Below, piece by piece: positions 33,871 to 42,628 of a stretch of DNA of 64,000 bases; within the stretch, counting starts at the first letter, position 1; the number at the start of each line of letters is the position of its first letter. A model generated the notes under the pieces. That model ran no database searches and was not told where the DNA came from. It saw only the letters and a program-made list of their open reading frames with translations. Made by a program: the position numbers and the translations under genes. Source of the stretch: Gammaproteobacteria bacterium (GTDB lineage Bacteria; Pseudomonadota; Gammaproteobacteria; Pseudomonadales; Azotimanducaceae); assembly GCA_003247835.1 (NCBI GenBank), contig QJYB01000048.1, positions 1-64,000 on the forward strand. The letters are read 5' to 3'.

Positions 33871-33918
33871 CGCTTACCGGCTCTGCTCGTCCACCGGAGC
33901 TTCGCGTAAACTACCACC

Positions 33919-34569
33919 ATGAACAACCGCTCCGATCTGATCGACGAACTGCTGAGCTCGTATCTCAAGATGCCGGTCATGATGCATTGGGAGAAGTCGA
34001 GCGGCCTGCCGTTTCCCGACCGGTTCGAAGATTCCCGGGTGGAGTTCCAGGGCATCGCCACGGAGTGGCTGGAGCTCGAAAAGATTGCCTGCACAGCCAA
34101 GGAAACGCGGATCATTCACGGCCTTCCGGCGCGCCTGATGCTTACTGACCCCGCGCTGGAAATCACCATCGGCCAGACCGCGCTGGACAAGTGGCTGAAG
34201 CGGTTTCAGCTCCCCTACCGGCTGGAACTGGGCGAGCAGGGACTGATCGTGCATACCGAGATTGCCGGATTTCCGGTGGCCGAATTCGAAACCACGCTGG
34301 AGGTGGTGGGCGGCTGGTTCGTCCTCAAGCCCAAACGGGCATCGTTCTTCGGCGTGCCGGGTTATGTGTCCTCCATCTTCCGGACCTACCTGCCCGTCCC
34401 ACCGCTGTCCCGTGAATCCCGTCTGTCGGCCATCCAGCATGCGCCGGGGACGCTGACGCTCCGGTTCTCTCTCGGCGACATCGAAGAGGAAGTCACACCC
34501 GGTGTGCTGATACGGCTGCGGCGTCGCTTCTTTCCGGTGGTCGATCAACTCACCACGATCCGCAACTAA
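33919..34569 (+). CDS. Hypothetical protein (216 aa)
   Basis: A soluble protein without signal peptide or membrane helix. The opening NNRSDLIDELLSSYLKMP is helical; the rest alternates beta strands (GLIVHTEIAGFPVAEFETTLEVVGG, LTLRFSLGDIEEEVTPG), reminiscent of lipid-binding LmeA/DUF2993-like tubular folds, though this is only a visual impression. Its TAA overlaps the stop of the convergent wax-ester synthase gene by 4 bp. Divergent from the SLOG gene. Function unknown. Confidence 0.6.
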   Translation: MNNRSDLIDELLSSYLKMPVMMHWEKSSGLPFPDRFEDSRVEFQGIATEWLELEKIACTAKETRIIHGLPARLMLTDPALEITIGQTALDKWLKRFQLPYRLELGEQGLIVHTEIAGFPVAEFETTLEVVGGWFVLKPKRASFFGVPGYVSSIFRTYLPVPPLSRESRLSAIQHAPGTLTLRFSLGDIEEEVTPGVLIRLRRRFFPVVDQLTTIRN

Positions 34570-36005
34570 GCCGTCGCGCTCTCGGGTGCGGCGACGCCGG
34601 TCGCCTCCCTGAGCGCCTCGAAACTCTCGTCCAGACACTCACCGAAGAAACCCGGATCCGGCATCATTTCCCGGCAGCTCGTCAGCGACACCATGACCCA
34701 CCCGCAGTAGCTGAACACCGGGAAGATCAGGCCCATACCGTCGAAGATAGGACCGAGCCCGAACTGACTGACCAGCCGGGCACCGGCACAGTAGAGCGGC
34801 ACCTGGGGACCGGGCACGTTGGTTACCACGCAATTGAAAGGCACACTCATGCGCTCGGCGAGCCCGTATTCCGTGTAGAGCCGCGCGGCCAGCGCGGCAG
34901 TGGTGGACGGAATGAACTGGGAGTAGTCCGTCAGCAGCTTGGCGCCCACGGCATTGGTCATGGCCTTCGAGGTCACGGCGCTCTCATGCACCGACTTCAG
35001 GCGCTCCAGCGGATCGGCGATCTCCGTACCGAGCGGCACGGTCATGGCGGCAACCTGATTCCCCATGGCGTTCTTGCCTTCTGCGCCACGTACGGAGATC
35101 GGCGCCATGGCGATCAGCGATTGATCCGGCAACTCCTGCTTGTCCTCGAGGTAACGCCTGAGCGCGCCACCCACCAGAGCCAGCACCACGTCGTTCACCG
35201 TGGCGCCCGGCACCGCGTTCTTGATCGCCCGTATCGTCGCCAGCTCGAAGCGGCGGCCTTCCACCACCCGATGCCCGGTGACCTGGTGATTGAACCGGGT
35301 TCTCGGAGGCTGAAACCGTGGCGGCTCCAGCTGCCGGTCCGCAAACAGCGCGCCCAGGCGCCCCATGGCCGGTACCGTTCTGGCCATCACCTCCGCAAAC
35401 CGGAACGGCTGTGTGATGTTGTTGATCTGGGCCCGGAACAGCAGTTCCATGGGGTTTGGGTCGCTCTCGCCGCTCCACGGCTTCGACTTGGGAATTTCCG
35501 CCGGTTGCGGCTCCAGATCGTGAATCGCTTCGATCAGGTCCACCCCGGACATGCCGTCGATACAGGCATGGTGGATCTTGGTGACGATGGCGTAGCTTCC
35601 CTTCGGCAGGCCGGGAATGGCATCGAGACCTTCCACCACCGTGAATTCCCACAGCGGGCGGGTGAGGTCCAACGGCCGGGAATGCAGTCTTGCAACCTGG
35701 ATACACAGCTGCCGCCAGTCACCGGGTTCCGGCAGGCGGATGTGGCGGACGTGATATTCCAGGTCGAAGTGCTTGTCCTCTACCCACCACGGATGGTCCA
35801 GGTTGAAAGGCACGTTGACCACCTTCTCTCGAAAGCTGCGGGCGAGATGGAGTCGGGATTCGATGGCCCGCAGGATGTCCTTGAAGCCCTGCTTGCCGCC
35901 CTTCACCGTCGACGGGTCGTAAATCATGATGCCGCCGATGTGCATCGGCGTCGTCGGTGTTTCGAAGTACAGGAATGACGCGTCCTGGCCGCTCAGCTGC
36001 TGCAT
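34566..36005 (-). CDS. Wax ester synthase/diacylglycerol O-acyltransferase (WS/DGAT)
   Basis: A 479-aa bifunctional acyltransferase that makes wax esters or triacylglycerols from acyl-CoA and alcohols or diacylglycerol. The catalytic HHxxxDG motif is at 145-151 (HHACIDG). The N terminus QLSGQDASFLYFETPTTPMHIG is typical, and conserved late motifs include NVPGPQVPLYCAGA and the C-terminal S.C..M.DP segment. ATG 36005 was chosen because family proteins start at this point; the longer frame to 36065 is unlikely. It points to carbon storage as neutral lipid. Confidence 0.9.
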   Translation of the reverse strand: MQQLSGQDASFLYFETPTTPMHIGGIMIYDPSTVKGGKQGFKDILRAIESRLHLARSFREKVVNVPFNLDHPWWVEDKHFDLEYHVRHIRLPEPGDWRQLCIQVARLHSRPLDLTRPLWEFTVVEGLDAIPGLPKGSYAIVTKIHHACIDGMSGVDLIEAIHDLEPQPAEIPKSKPWSGESDPNPMELLFRAQINNITQPFRFAEVMARTVPAMGRLGALFADRQLEPPRFQPPRTRFNHQVTGHRVVEGRRFELATIRAIKNAVPGATVNDVVLALVGGALRRYLEDKQELPDQSLIAMAPISVRGAEGKNAMGNQVAAMTVPLGTEIADPLERLKSVHESAVTSKAMTNAVGAKLLTDYSQFIPSTTAALAARLYTEYGLAERMSVPFNCVVTNVPGPQVPLYCAGARLVSQFGLGPIFDGMGLIFPVFSYCGWVMVSLTSCREMMPDPGFFGECLDESFEALREATGVAAPESATA

Positions 36006-36113
36006 GATGCCCCCCGTTGCCGCAGACCCTTGCCCGATTATGTGTCGCACCGGCAGCACCAACAAGGCGGCAGCGGATGCTAGGATGCCCGGATCACGTC
36101 GACGGGAGGCCGC

Positions 36114-36599
36114 ATGCCCGGGTTGCTCCGAATCTCTGCTATCGGGCTACTCCTGCTGTTCGCGGCCGGTTGCGAGCCGAAGGAACGCCGACCGGGTCTC
36201 TGGCTGTCCGGTGAGGTGGTACAAGCCCCGGATGACTGGTCGTTCGTCGCCGACTATCCGGAGATCTTCGTCGAGACCCATCCGTGGTACGGGATCCCTT
36301 TCTCGGTCACCACCGTTATCGGTACCCGTAACGGCAAGCTCTACGTCCCGTCCATCTATGACGGCGAGAAGGCGTTCCCGGGCAACAAGTACTGGAACTC
36401 GGTGATCGCCGACAACCCCGACGTGCGCCTGAAGATCGGCGACAGGCTCTACGAGATGCGGGCCACCTGGGTCCGCGATCTGGCCGAGTACCGTGAGGGG
36501 GCGCTCGCGCTTGCCGACAAGTACGACAGCTGGGCCCGCTGGGTCCAGGACGAGGACAGCGCGCCCACCTTCGTGATCATCCGCATGGATCCGCGTTGA
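36114..36599 (+). CDS. Lipoprotein of unknown function, related to 8830-9342
   Basis: A 161-aa protein with a lipobox LLLFAAGC20 and a periplasmic domain. The blocks DDWSFVADY, VTTVIGTRNGKLYVPS and PDVRLKIGDRLYEM correspond in order to blocks of the anchored protein at 8830-9342. The beta-strand-rich pattern (short hydrophobic strands with a turn GTRNGKLYVPS) is like PPOX split barrels. Its TGA overlaps the next start in a TTGA, so the two genes are probably coupled. Confidence 0.65.
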   Translation: MPGLLRISAIGLLLLFAAGCEPKERRPGLWLSGEVVQAPDDWSFVADYPEIFVETHPWYGIPFSVTTVIGTRNGKLYVPSIYDGEKAFPGNKYWNSVIADNPDVRLKIGDRLYEMRATWVRDLAEYREGALALADKYDSWARWVQDEDSAPTFVIIRMDPR

Positions 36600-37540
36600 C
36601 AGCCGATACCGTCACCCGCTGGCTGCTGGCAGGCGATCCAGCCATCCGCTGGCAGGTCATGCAGGACCTGATGGAAGAAGACGCCCAAACCGTTCACGCC
36701 ATGCGCGCCCTGGTCGCAACGGAAGGCTGGGGAGCGAGGCTACTCGAGGCGCAGGCGGCGGACGGCGACTGGGGCGGCGGGCCCTGGGTATACCGGAGCT
36801 GGGCCTCAACCCTGGAAACCCTCACGCTGCTCCGGGAACTGGGTCTCGACCCCGGTAGCGCAGAGGCCCGAAGCGCCATCGCCCGGGTCAGGGCCCACAG
36901 CAACTGGGGACCGTACCACGACCATCGTCCGTTCTTCGAAGGTGAGACAGAGCCCTGCATCAACGGCCGGGTGCTCGCCCTGGGCGCGTATTTCGGGCAC
37001 CCCGCCAAAGGGCTCCTGGACAGGCTGCTCGGCGAGCAGCTGCCCGACGGCGGCTGGAACTGCGACGCACCTGGGAGCCAGCGATCCTCGTTCAACACGA
37101 CGATATGCGTGCTGGAAGGGTTGCTGGCCTACGAGCAGGCGTGCGGAGTCGATGCGGCGGTCACCGAGGCACGCCGCCGCGGTGAGTCCTACCTGCTGGC
37201 CCGGCGCCTGCACCGGTCCCTGTCCACCAACAGGCCCATCGAGGTCGACCGGAAGAGCGGCTGCAGCTGGCGGTCGTTCGCCTTTCCGACGCGCTGGCGA
37301 TACGACGTGCTGTGGGGCCTAGACTACCTGCGCAGGGCCGGCACCGTTGCCGATGACCGGGTCGGTGAGCCGCTGGACATGGTTACCCGCAGCCGACAGC
37401 CCGACGGCCGCTGGCTGCTCGACACCTGCCACGAAGGCGCGGACCACTTCCAGATGGAGCCGGTCGGTGAGGCGAGCCGCTGGATCACGCTGAGGGCTCG
37501 GCGGGTGCTCGACTGGGCCGCGCGGAACGAAGCGCGCTGA
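36596..37540 (+). CDS. Terpene-cyclase-like alpha/alpha-toroid protein of unknown function
   Basis: A 314-aa protein with repeated QW-like motifs of the squalene cyclase/prenyltransferase alpha-alpha toroid: AQAADGDWGGG, EQLPDGGWNCD and RQPDGRWLLD. No DxDD protonation motif of squalene-hopene cyclase is visible, so cyclase activity is doubtful. The start is a TTG overlapping the TGA of the preceding lipoprotein gene (TTGA), implying coupling. Its partner lipoprotein suggests an envelope-linked process, but the protein itself has no signal peptide. Confidence 0.6.
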   Translation: MTADTVTRWLLAGDPAIRWQVMQDLMEEDAQTVHAMRALVATEGWGARLLEAQAADGDWGGGPWVYRSWASTLETLTLLRELGLDPGSAEARSAIARVRAHSNWGPYHDHRPFFEGETEPCINGRVLALGAYFGHPAKGLLDRLLGEQLPDGGWNCDAPGSQRSSFNTTICVLEGLLAYEQACGVDAAVTEARRRGESYLLARRLHRSLSTNRPIEVDRKSGCSWRSFAFPTRWRYDVLWGLDYLRRAGTVADDRVGEPLDMVTRSRQPDGRWLLDTCHEGADHFQMEPVGEASRWITLRARRVLDWAARNEAR

Positions 37541-37589
37541 CCTCACTCGAGCACAGCGCAAGTTCATCCGCGCGGTTGTCGGCAGGCGC

Positions 37590-38057
37590 TCAGTTGCCAA
37601 TGAGTCGGCTCAGGAATCTGGAGTTGGCTTCCTCACACATTGCCAGAGATGCGAAGCGTGCCGATATCGCTCCAGCAGTCGCCTCGGCGAACTGTCGCAT
37701 GTAGTCGGCACCCCCGAGCTCGCCTTCAGCCTGAATACGCAGCTGCTCCATTCTGGATCTGCCATCCATCACGGAATCATAGCGCTCGAGCAGGTCCGGA
37801 AAGCGGCTGTGCAGCTCTGCTACTCGGGTTTCCGACTCTGCGTTCAACGACTCGATGAAGTCCGCAATCTCGTCTTCTCTCGCCGCGCAAGCCAGGAGCC
37901 CCTCCCGTTCGACCGGATCGACCGCGTCTTCTGCCCAGCCCCGATATTTTCCCCCTGCAATCCGTTCGAGAATCGCCAATATGAGAGGAACCTCCTCTTC
38001 CGCGAGTTGTGGAAGGAGCGGTTCAAACGCTTCGACGATAGATGCTGGCTGTGTCAT
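37590..38057 (-). CDS. Hypothetical protein (155 aa), helical
   Basis: A mainly alpha-helical, acidic soluble protein with Leu-rich repeats (LPQLAEEEVPLILAILERIAGG, DFIESLNAESETRVAELHSRF) and no signal or membrane helix. It could be a small regulatory or structural protein; I do not recognise the family. ATG 38057 (MTQPAS) is used; an in-frame ATG at 38072 is possible. It lies just downstream of the APH-like gene on the same strand (45-nt gap). Codon composition is slightly less G+C-rich than its neighbours. Confidence 0.55.
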   Translation of the reverse strand: MTQPASIVEAFEPLLPQLAEEEVPLILAILERIAGGKYRGWAEDAVDPVEREGLLACAAREDEIADFIESLNAESETRVAELHSRFPDLLERYDSVMDGRSRMEQLRIQAEGELGGADYMRQFAEATAGAISARFASLAMCEEANSRFLSRLIGN

Positions 38058-38102
38058 CGGATCTCCGTACACGTTGAAAACAAGTAGTTCTCCCGGGTCG
38101 TT

Positions 38103-39524
38103 CTACAACCCGGCATTGGCGAGCGCCGTACGGAAACCCGAGTACTTCGGCTGATCGATGGCGATCTGATTGACCACGGTGGTCCTGAGATGCTCGATGA
38201 GCGCCGGATCGCCCAAAGCGCAGCTGCCGTCACGAAGACTATTCACCAGGGCCCAGCGCAGGGCTTCAAGATCACCCTCCATCCCGAGCAGCGCCTCGAG
38301 CCGCGCGAGCTCGTCCGCGCGATGTCGTGCACCCAGTGACAGCTCCCGATCGACGATGTCCAGGCTGTTGCTCGCCACACGGGCGAGGAACTGGGTGCGT
38401 CCGGTGGTCACGCTCATCACGTCGTCGCGCAGAAAATTTCTGACGCTGATCACCAGCTCGTCCACCCGCGGCATGTCCAGATTGCCCGACCGCACCTCCG
38501 GCTCCACCAGCTTGACGGCGCCGGGGATCAGCAGGTTCACGCAGTCCACCTGGCATTCCGAGGAGCGGCGACCGATGGCCGGCCGTTCCACGGTCTTGTC
38601 GGGGCCGCTCCGGTAGTGCTCGGCCATACCAAGACAACCCACGGCCCACCAGAAGGAGCCGAACACCTCCCAGAACTTGACGTGGTCCGGATCCACCTTC
38701 TTCCCGGATTCCGCTTCGTAGCCGGCGAAGAGATCGGCATACTCGCCGAAACCGCCTACCGGCAGCTCCGTTCTGCCGAAGCGCCAGGAGTTGGTGCAGA
38801 TCCAGCCGAGGTCGCGCATGGGGTCGCCGATGTGGGCGATCTCCCAGTCCAGCACGGCATTGATGCCCTGCGAGTTCACCATGAAGTTGCCGTTGCGGAA
38901 GTCGTTGTGCACCAGTGTCGACTCGTAGTCCTTCGGCAGGTGATCCATCAGCCAGCGCCCCGCGTAGTCGATCATCGGCTGGGGCGTGTTGAGCAGCTTG
39001 TAACGTTCCCAGGTCTGGTTGACGAAGTACTCGGGCGGTGCCGTTTCGAGCTTGTCCCGCAGACCCGTGGCATCGAGATCGATGCCGTGGATGCGTGCCA
39101 GCACCTGGCCGCATTCGTAGGCGAGTCTGCTGCGGACGCTTTCGAGCTCGGGGGCCCTGGCGATCCGTGCGCCCAGCGCCTCACCATCCAGCCACTCCAT
39201 GATGAAGCCGGCGCCGATCCCGTCCGACTCTTCGAGCACGTAGTAGACCTGCGGCTCCGGCACGCCCACGGCCCGCGCACAGGCCATGAGCTTCGCCTCG
39301 GTGGCGAGACCCGGAGCAACCCGGGTCTCGGTTTGCACCACCACACCGCCGGGTGCCCGGCGCATGCAGACCTTCCGGTGACCCTGAGCAGTGTCGATGG
39401 TGATGCGGTAGGTCTCCTGGCTCGCACCACCCGACAGGCGCTCGGCGCTCACCAGCCCCGTGCAGCCTTCGATCTCCCGCTTGAGGATCACCTCGAGCCG
39501 GCTTTCGAACTCGGCGGTGTCCAT
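38103..39524 (-). CDS. Phosphotransferase family protein (APH-type), paired with an acyl-CoA dehydrogenase
   Basis: A 473-aa kinase-like protein. The Brenner motif LVHNDFRNGNFMV carries the catalytic Asp and the metal-binding VLDWEIAHIGDPMRDLGW follows. Proteins of this kind encoded beside acyl-CoA dehydrogenases (ACAD10/11-like in eukaryotes) phosphorylate 4-hydroxyacyl-CoA in breakdown of hydroxylated acids. The start ATG lies two bases after the stop of the upstream dehydrogenase gene, so the two are coupled. Sequence upstream of 39524 in this frame is a shadow. The C-terminal ~120 residues lie beyond the kinase fold and are helical. Confidence 0.82.
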   Translation of the reverse strand: MDTAEFESRLEVILKREIEGCTGLVSAERLSGGASQETYRITIDTAQGHRKVCMRRAPGGVVVQTETRVAPGLATEAKLMACARAVGVPEPQVYYVLEESDGIGAGFIMEWLDGEALGARIARAPELESVRSRLAYECGQVLARIHGIDLDATGLRDKLETAPPEYFVNQTWERYKLLNTPQPMIDYAGRWLMDHLPKDYESTLVHNDFRNGNFMVNSQGINAVLDWEIAHIGDPMRDLGWICTNSWRFGRTELPVGGFGEYADLFAGYEAESGKKVDPDHVKFWEVFGSFWWAVGCLGMAEHYRSGPDKTVERPAIGRRSSECQVDCVNLLIPGAVKLVEPEVRSGNLDMPRVDELVISVRNFLRDDVMSVTTGRTQFLARVASNSLDIVDRELSLGARHRADELARLEALLGMEGDLEALRWALVNSLRDGSCALGDPALIEHLRTTVVNQIAIDQPKYSGFRTALANAGL

Positions 39525-39526
39525 GG

Positions 39527-40801
39527 TCAGCCCGCTTCTTTGACGCCCTTGGGCGCGCGCTGCTTCATGTAGCCGAACATGTAGCCCGCCACGCGGCGCA
39601 TCTGGATCTCCTCCGCGCCTTCCGTGATGCGGTAACGACGGTGGTGACGGTAGATGTGCTCGAACGGCTTGTGTCGCGAGTAACCCAGACCACCATGCAC
39701 CTGCATGGCCTGATCCGCCGCCTGGCAGCACAGCCGGTTCGCCCAGTAGTTGCACATGGACACCTTGTCGGAGACGGAGAACGCGCCGTACTTGTCCATC
39801 TGCCATGCGGTCTTGTGGATGAGTGCGCGCAGCATCTCGCACTGGGTCTGCAGCTCGACGAGCGGGAACTGGATGCCCTGATTGGACGAGAGCGGCTTGC
39901 CGAAGGGCTTGCGCTCGGTGGCGTACTTGACCGCCTCGTTGATGCAGAACTGTCCCGCACCGAGGCTCGATGCCGCCTGGCGGATACGGTTCTCGTTGAA
40001 GAAGTGCTGCACCACCTGCAGGCCCCGGCCCTCACCACCGAAGATGGAGGCGTGGGGGACCCGGACGTTGGTGAAGGACACGCGGCCGTGGTCCGTGGGC
40101 ATGTTGAAGGTCCAGAGCATCTCCTCGATCTTCACTCCCTGCGCCTCCATAGGGGTGAGGAAGGCCGTGATGCCGTCACCGTCGCCCGGCTTGCCACTGG
40201 TGCGCGCCATGACCATGTCGTACTTCGCCTTGTGGATGCCCGTGTTCCAGGTCTTCTCGCCGTTGATCACCCACTCGTCGCCATCTCGTTCCGCATGGGT
40301 TTCCATCCAGGTGGCGTCGGAGCCGTGATTCGGTTCCGTGATGCCGAAGGCGAAACCCTTGCGGCCTTCGGCCAGATCGTCCACCCACTCCTTCTTCTGC
40401 TCCTCGGTGCCGTAGTTGAGCATCAGCAGCAGACCGACGTTGTTGCCGACGATGGAGTGCTCGTTCTGCAGGTCGTTGTGCAGGCCCAGGCCCTTCACCG
40501 CAAGGTGCTCGCGGATGATGGCCATGCCGAGGTTCGTGCCTTCCATCCCGCCGTATTCCTTCGGGAACGGATACCGGTAGAAGCCGGCCTCGTCGGCCAG
40601 ACGCTTCACCTTGAACAGCAGCTGCTCCCACTCCTCGTTGGGCAGACCGCCGCGGTCCCAGTCCGTACGGGCGTCTTCCCGCCGGTGGTCGAAGAAGCGG
40701 ATGTTGTCGTCGGTCTGCTCGAGCGGCTTGATCGTGGTCTCGATGAAGTCGTCCAGACGCTTCAGCAGCGCGGCGATGTCCTCCGGAATTTCAAAGTCCA
40801 T
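39527..40801 (-). CDS. Acyl-CoA dehydrogenase
   Basis: A 424-aa FAD enzyme catalysing alpha,beta-dehydrogenation of an acyl-CoA. Family motifs include GFAFGITEPNHGSDAT (FAD binding), WVINGEKTWNTGIHKAKY, NENRIRQAASSLGAG, and the C-terminal ADQAMQVHGGLGYSRHKP.EHIYR with RRYRITEGAEEIQ. Its length and its APH-kinase partner match the ACAD10/11-type system for hydroxylated or branched acids. A promoter and a likely operator lie upstream (40835-40863). Transfers electrons to ETF. Confidence 0.9.
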   Translation of the reverse strand: MDFEIPEDIAALLKRLDDFIETTIKPLEQTDDNIRFFDHRREDARTDWDRGGLPNEEWEQLLFKVKRLADEAGFYRYPFPKEYGGMEGTNLGMAIIREHLAVKGLGLHNDLQNEHSIVGNNVGLLLMLNYGTEEQKKEWVDDLAEGRKGFAFGITEPNHGSDATWMETHAERDGDEWVINGEKTWNTGIHKAKYDMVMARTSGKPGDGDGITAFLTPMEAQGVKIEEMLWTFNMPTDHGRVSFTNVRVPHASIFGGEGRGLQVVQHFFNENRIRQAASSLGAGQFCINEAVKYATERKPFGKPLSSNQGIQFPLVELQTQCEMLRALIHKTAWQMDKYGAFSVSDKVSMCNYWANRLCCQAADQAMQVHGGLGYSRHKPFEHIYRHHRRYRITEGAEEIQMRRVAGYMFGYMKQRAPKGVKEAG

Positions 40802-40834
40802 GTGGTTCCCCTGACAGGTTTTTGTTTAAAACAC

Positions 40835-40863
40835 GTTATAAGATAACCGACGCGCCACGGCAA
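40835..40863 (-). promoter_or_regulatory. Promoter and candidate operator of the acyl-CoA dehydrogenase operon
   Basis: On the minus strand, TTGCCG (40863-40858) is followed 17 nt later by TATAAC (40840-40835), a good sigma70-type pair in an otherwise G+C-rich region. The -10 overlaps an inverted repeat, GTTAT-CTT-ATAAC (40847-40835), suitable for a TetR/GntR-type repressor of fatty-acid genes. A near-identical sequence occurs before the acyl-CoA synthetase gene (42580-42590). Confidence 0.6.
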
Positions 40864-40872
40864 CGGTATGCC

Positions 40873-42549
40873 TCAGCGACCGGACCCCACGGCAGCCGAA
40901 TCTGACCCGACGGCCGCCGTCTCCAAAGCCTTCTCCGCCGCCACCATGTTGCGCACATCCTCAAGCAGCGCCTTCGCATCGAAAACGATACCGTCCTTGA
41001 TGGTGTAGGCAATGCCGCCCTCACGGATCAGCCTGCCGGTCTGCCGATCCAGCTTCATGTGCCCCGTGCCGTAGAGCACCTTGAAGTTACGCACCGGATT
41101 CGCGGGCACCAGGATCAGGTCCGCGCGTTTGCCCGGTACCAGCGAGCCGATCTCGTCCGCGAGACCGACGAGCTCGGCGCCGTTGAGTGTCGCTGCCTGG
41201 ATCACTTCCAGCGGGTGGAAGCCCGCTTCCTGGAGCATCTCCAACTCGCGGATGTAGGCGAAGCCGAACAGCTTGTAGATGAAGCCCGCATCCGATCCCG
41301 CCGCGACCCGGCCACCGTTATTCTTGTAATCGTTGACGAAGGTCATCCAGATACGGAAGTTCTCGCGCCAGGCGACCTCGTCTGCCGTAGTCCAGTCGAA
41401 GTGATAGGAGCCGTGCAGGCGCGGATCCGGGTTGAAAAAACGCCTGAGTGGCGGCCACGTGTAGTCGGCATGCCACTCGGCGTCCCTCACCCGGGCCAAG
41501 TCCCGGTTCGCTTCGTAGATGGTGAAGGTAGGCACCAGCGTGAAATCGAGAGAGATGAGCTCGTCGCGCACGGCGTTCCATCTTTCGGAGCCGGGTGGTG
41601 CCGCCTGGCGCCAGAGCCGGCCTGCCTGACCGAAGCGCCACTGCTCGTCGGAGTAGTTGTAGTCCGGCGGGTAGTCCTGGATGGTGCGGTCCGTAAACAG
41701 TGCCTCGGGCAGCCCATACCAGTGCTCCATGCTGTCGAGTCCCATACGCGCGCTGGTGAGCACGTTCACCTGGTAGACGGCGGTCTGATCGTGGTGGTGG
41801 GAAGTCTGCAGGCCCTGCCGCTGAGTCTCGGCCATCACCGCCTCCAGCGCCTCGGCGCGACCACCGCGGAGCTTCACCCCGTCGGCGCCCTTCTTCTTGA
41901 CTGCGCGTACCCAGGCCAAAGCGGCGTCCGGGTTGGTGATGCTGCTGCCGGGAAACATGCTGTGCACCACCAGCCTGGGTGCCGTGATCTCTCCGGCAGC
42001 GGCGCGATCCCGGTGGGCCAGGGTCCACGCGAGCCCCATGCCCGCACCCGTCTCCCGCACGGTGGTGATGCCGTGAGCCAGCCACAGCTTGAAGATGTAT
42101 TCCGGTGGGGTGAGCGGGCCGGTGAGCCCCTGGCTGACGGTGCCGATGTGCGCGTGCGCGTTGACGAAGCCGGGTAGCGCATACATGCCCGCCCCGTCTA
42201 TGGTGCGCACACCCGGCTCCCGGGCCGAGTCGGTCGCCCCCTCGATGGCCGCGATACGGTCGCCTTCGATGCGGATGTTAACCGGGCCCATGGGCGGCGA
42301 TCCTTCGCCGTTGACCAGCATGACCCCGCTGATCATCAGGACCGGAAAGGGACCTTCACCCTCCTTGCGGTCCGGGGCCGGTGGCGGGACCTGCACCCCC
42401 AGGCGCGCGGCGAGTGCCGGACCTTCCTCACCCGGTTCGGGCCGCGTGGTCGCCCCGTGACCGTAACCCGCACCCGACCCGGTCAGCATGCCGACGAGCA
42501 GGCACAGACACCACGTGCCCGCATGGCCTCTCATGCCTGCCGCCTGCAT
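40873..42549 (-). CDS. Secreted amidohydrolase family protein
   Basis: A 558-aa metal-dependent hydrolase with an N-terminal signal sequence (about residues 1-31). Metal ligands NAHAHIG (His132 and His134) follow a PGFVN turn; the substrate barrel continues to VAAGSDAGF (catalytic Asp) and ends GSLVPGKRADLILVPANP, the usual imidazolonepropionase-like beta-sandwich return. The substrate is unknown. ATG 42549 has GGGAGG just upstream, better than the ATG at 42534. Divergent from the acyl-CoA synthetase gene. A second amidohydrolase of this kind, fused to a propeller, is at 10107-13457. Confidence 0.8.
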   Translation of the reverse strand: MQAAGMRGHAGTWCLCLLVGMLTGSGAGYGHGATTRPEPGEEGPALAARLGVQVPPPAPDRKEGEGPFPVLMISGVMLVNGEGSPPMGPVNIRIEGDRIAAIEGATDSAREPGVRTIDGAGMYALPGFVNAHAHIGTVSQGLTGPLTPPEYIFKLWLAHGITTVRETGAGMGLAWTLAHRDRAAAGEITAPRLVVHSMFPGSSITNPDAALAWVRAVKKKGADGVKLRGGRAEALEAVMAETQRQGLQTSHHHDQTAVYQVNVLTSARMGLDSMEHWYGLPEALFTDRTIQDYPPDYNYSDEQWRFGQAGRLWRQAAPPGSERWNAVRDELISLDFTLVPTFTIYEANRDLARVRDAEWHADYTWPPLRRFFNPDPRLHGSYHFDWTTADEVAWRENFRIWMTFVNDYKNNGGRVAAGSDAGFIYKLFGFAYIRELEMLQEAGFHPLEVIQAATLNGAELVGLADEIGSLVPGKRADLILVPANPVRNFKVLYGTGHMKLDRQTGRLIREGGIAYTIKDGIVFDAKALLEDVRNMVAAEKALETAAVGSDSAAVGSGR

Positions 42550-42579
42550 CCGCCCTCCCCGGCTCGCACTGCGAAGGCA

Positions 42580-42590
42580 GTTATCTTACA
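42580..42590 (+). promoter_or_regulatory. Motif shared with the acyl-CoA dehydrogenase operator
   Basis: GTTATCTTACA matches 10 of 11 bases of GTTATCTTATA in the inverted repeat of the acyl-CoA dehydrogenase promoter. It lies in the 79-nt region between the divergent amidohydrolase and acyl-CoA synthetase genes, 39 nt before the synthetase ATG. The right arm here (CAGT) is not symmetric, so it would be a weaker site. Confidence 0.35.
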
Positions 42591-42628
42591 GTAGCGGGCT
42601 GTTTTGACCCCGGGGGAAATAAAGTCTT

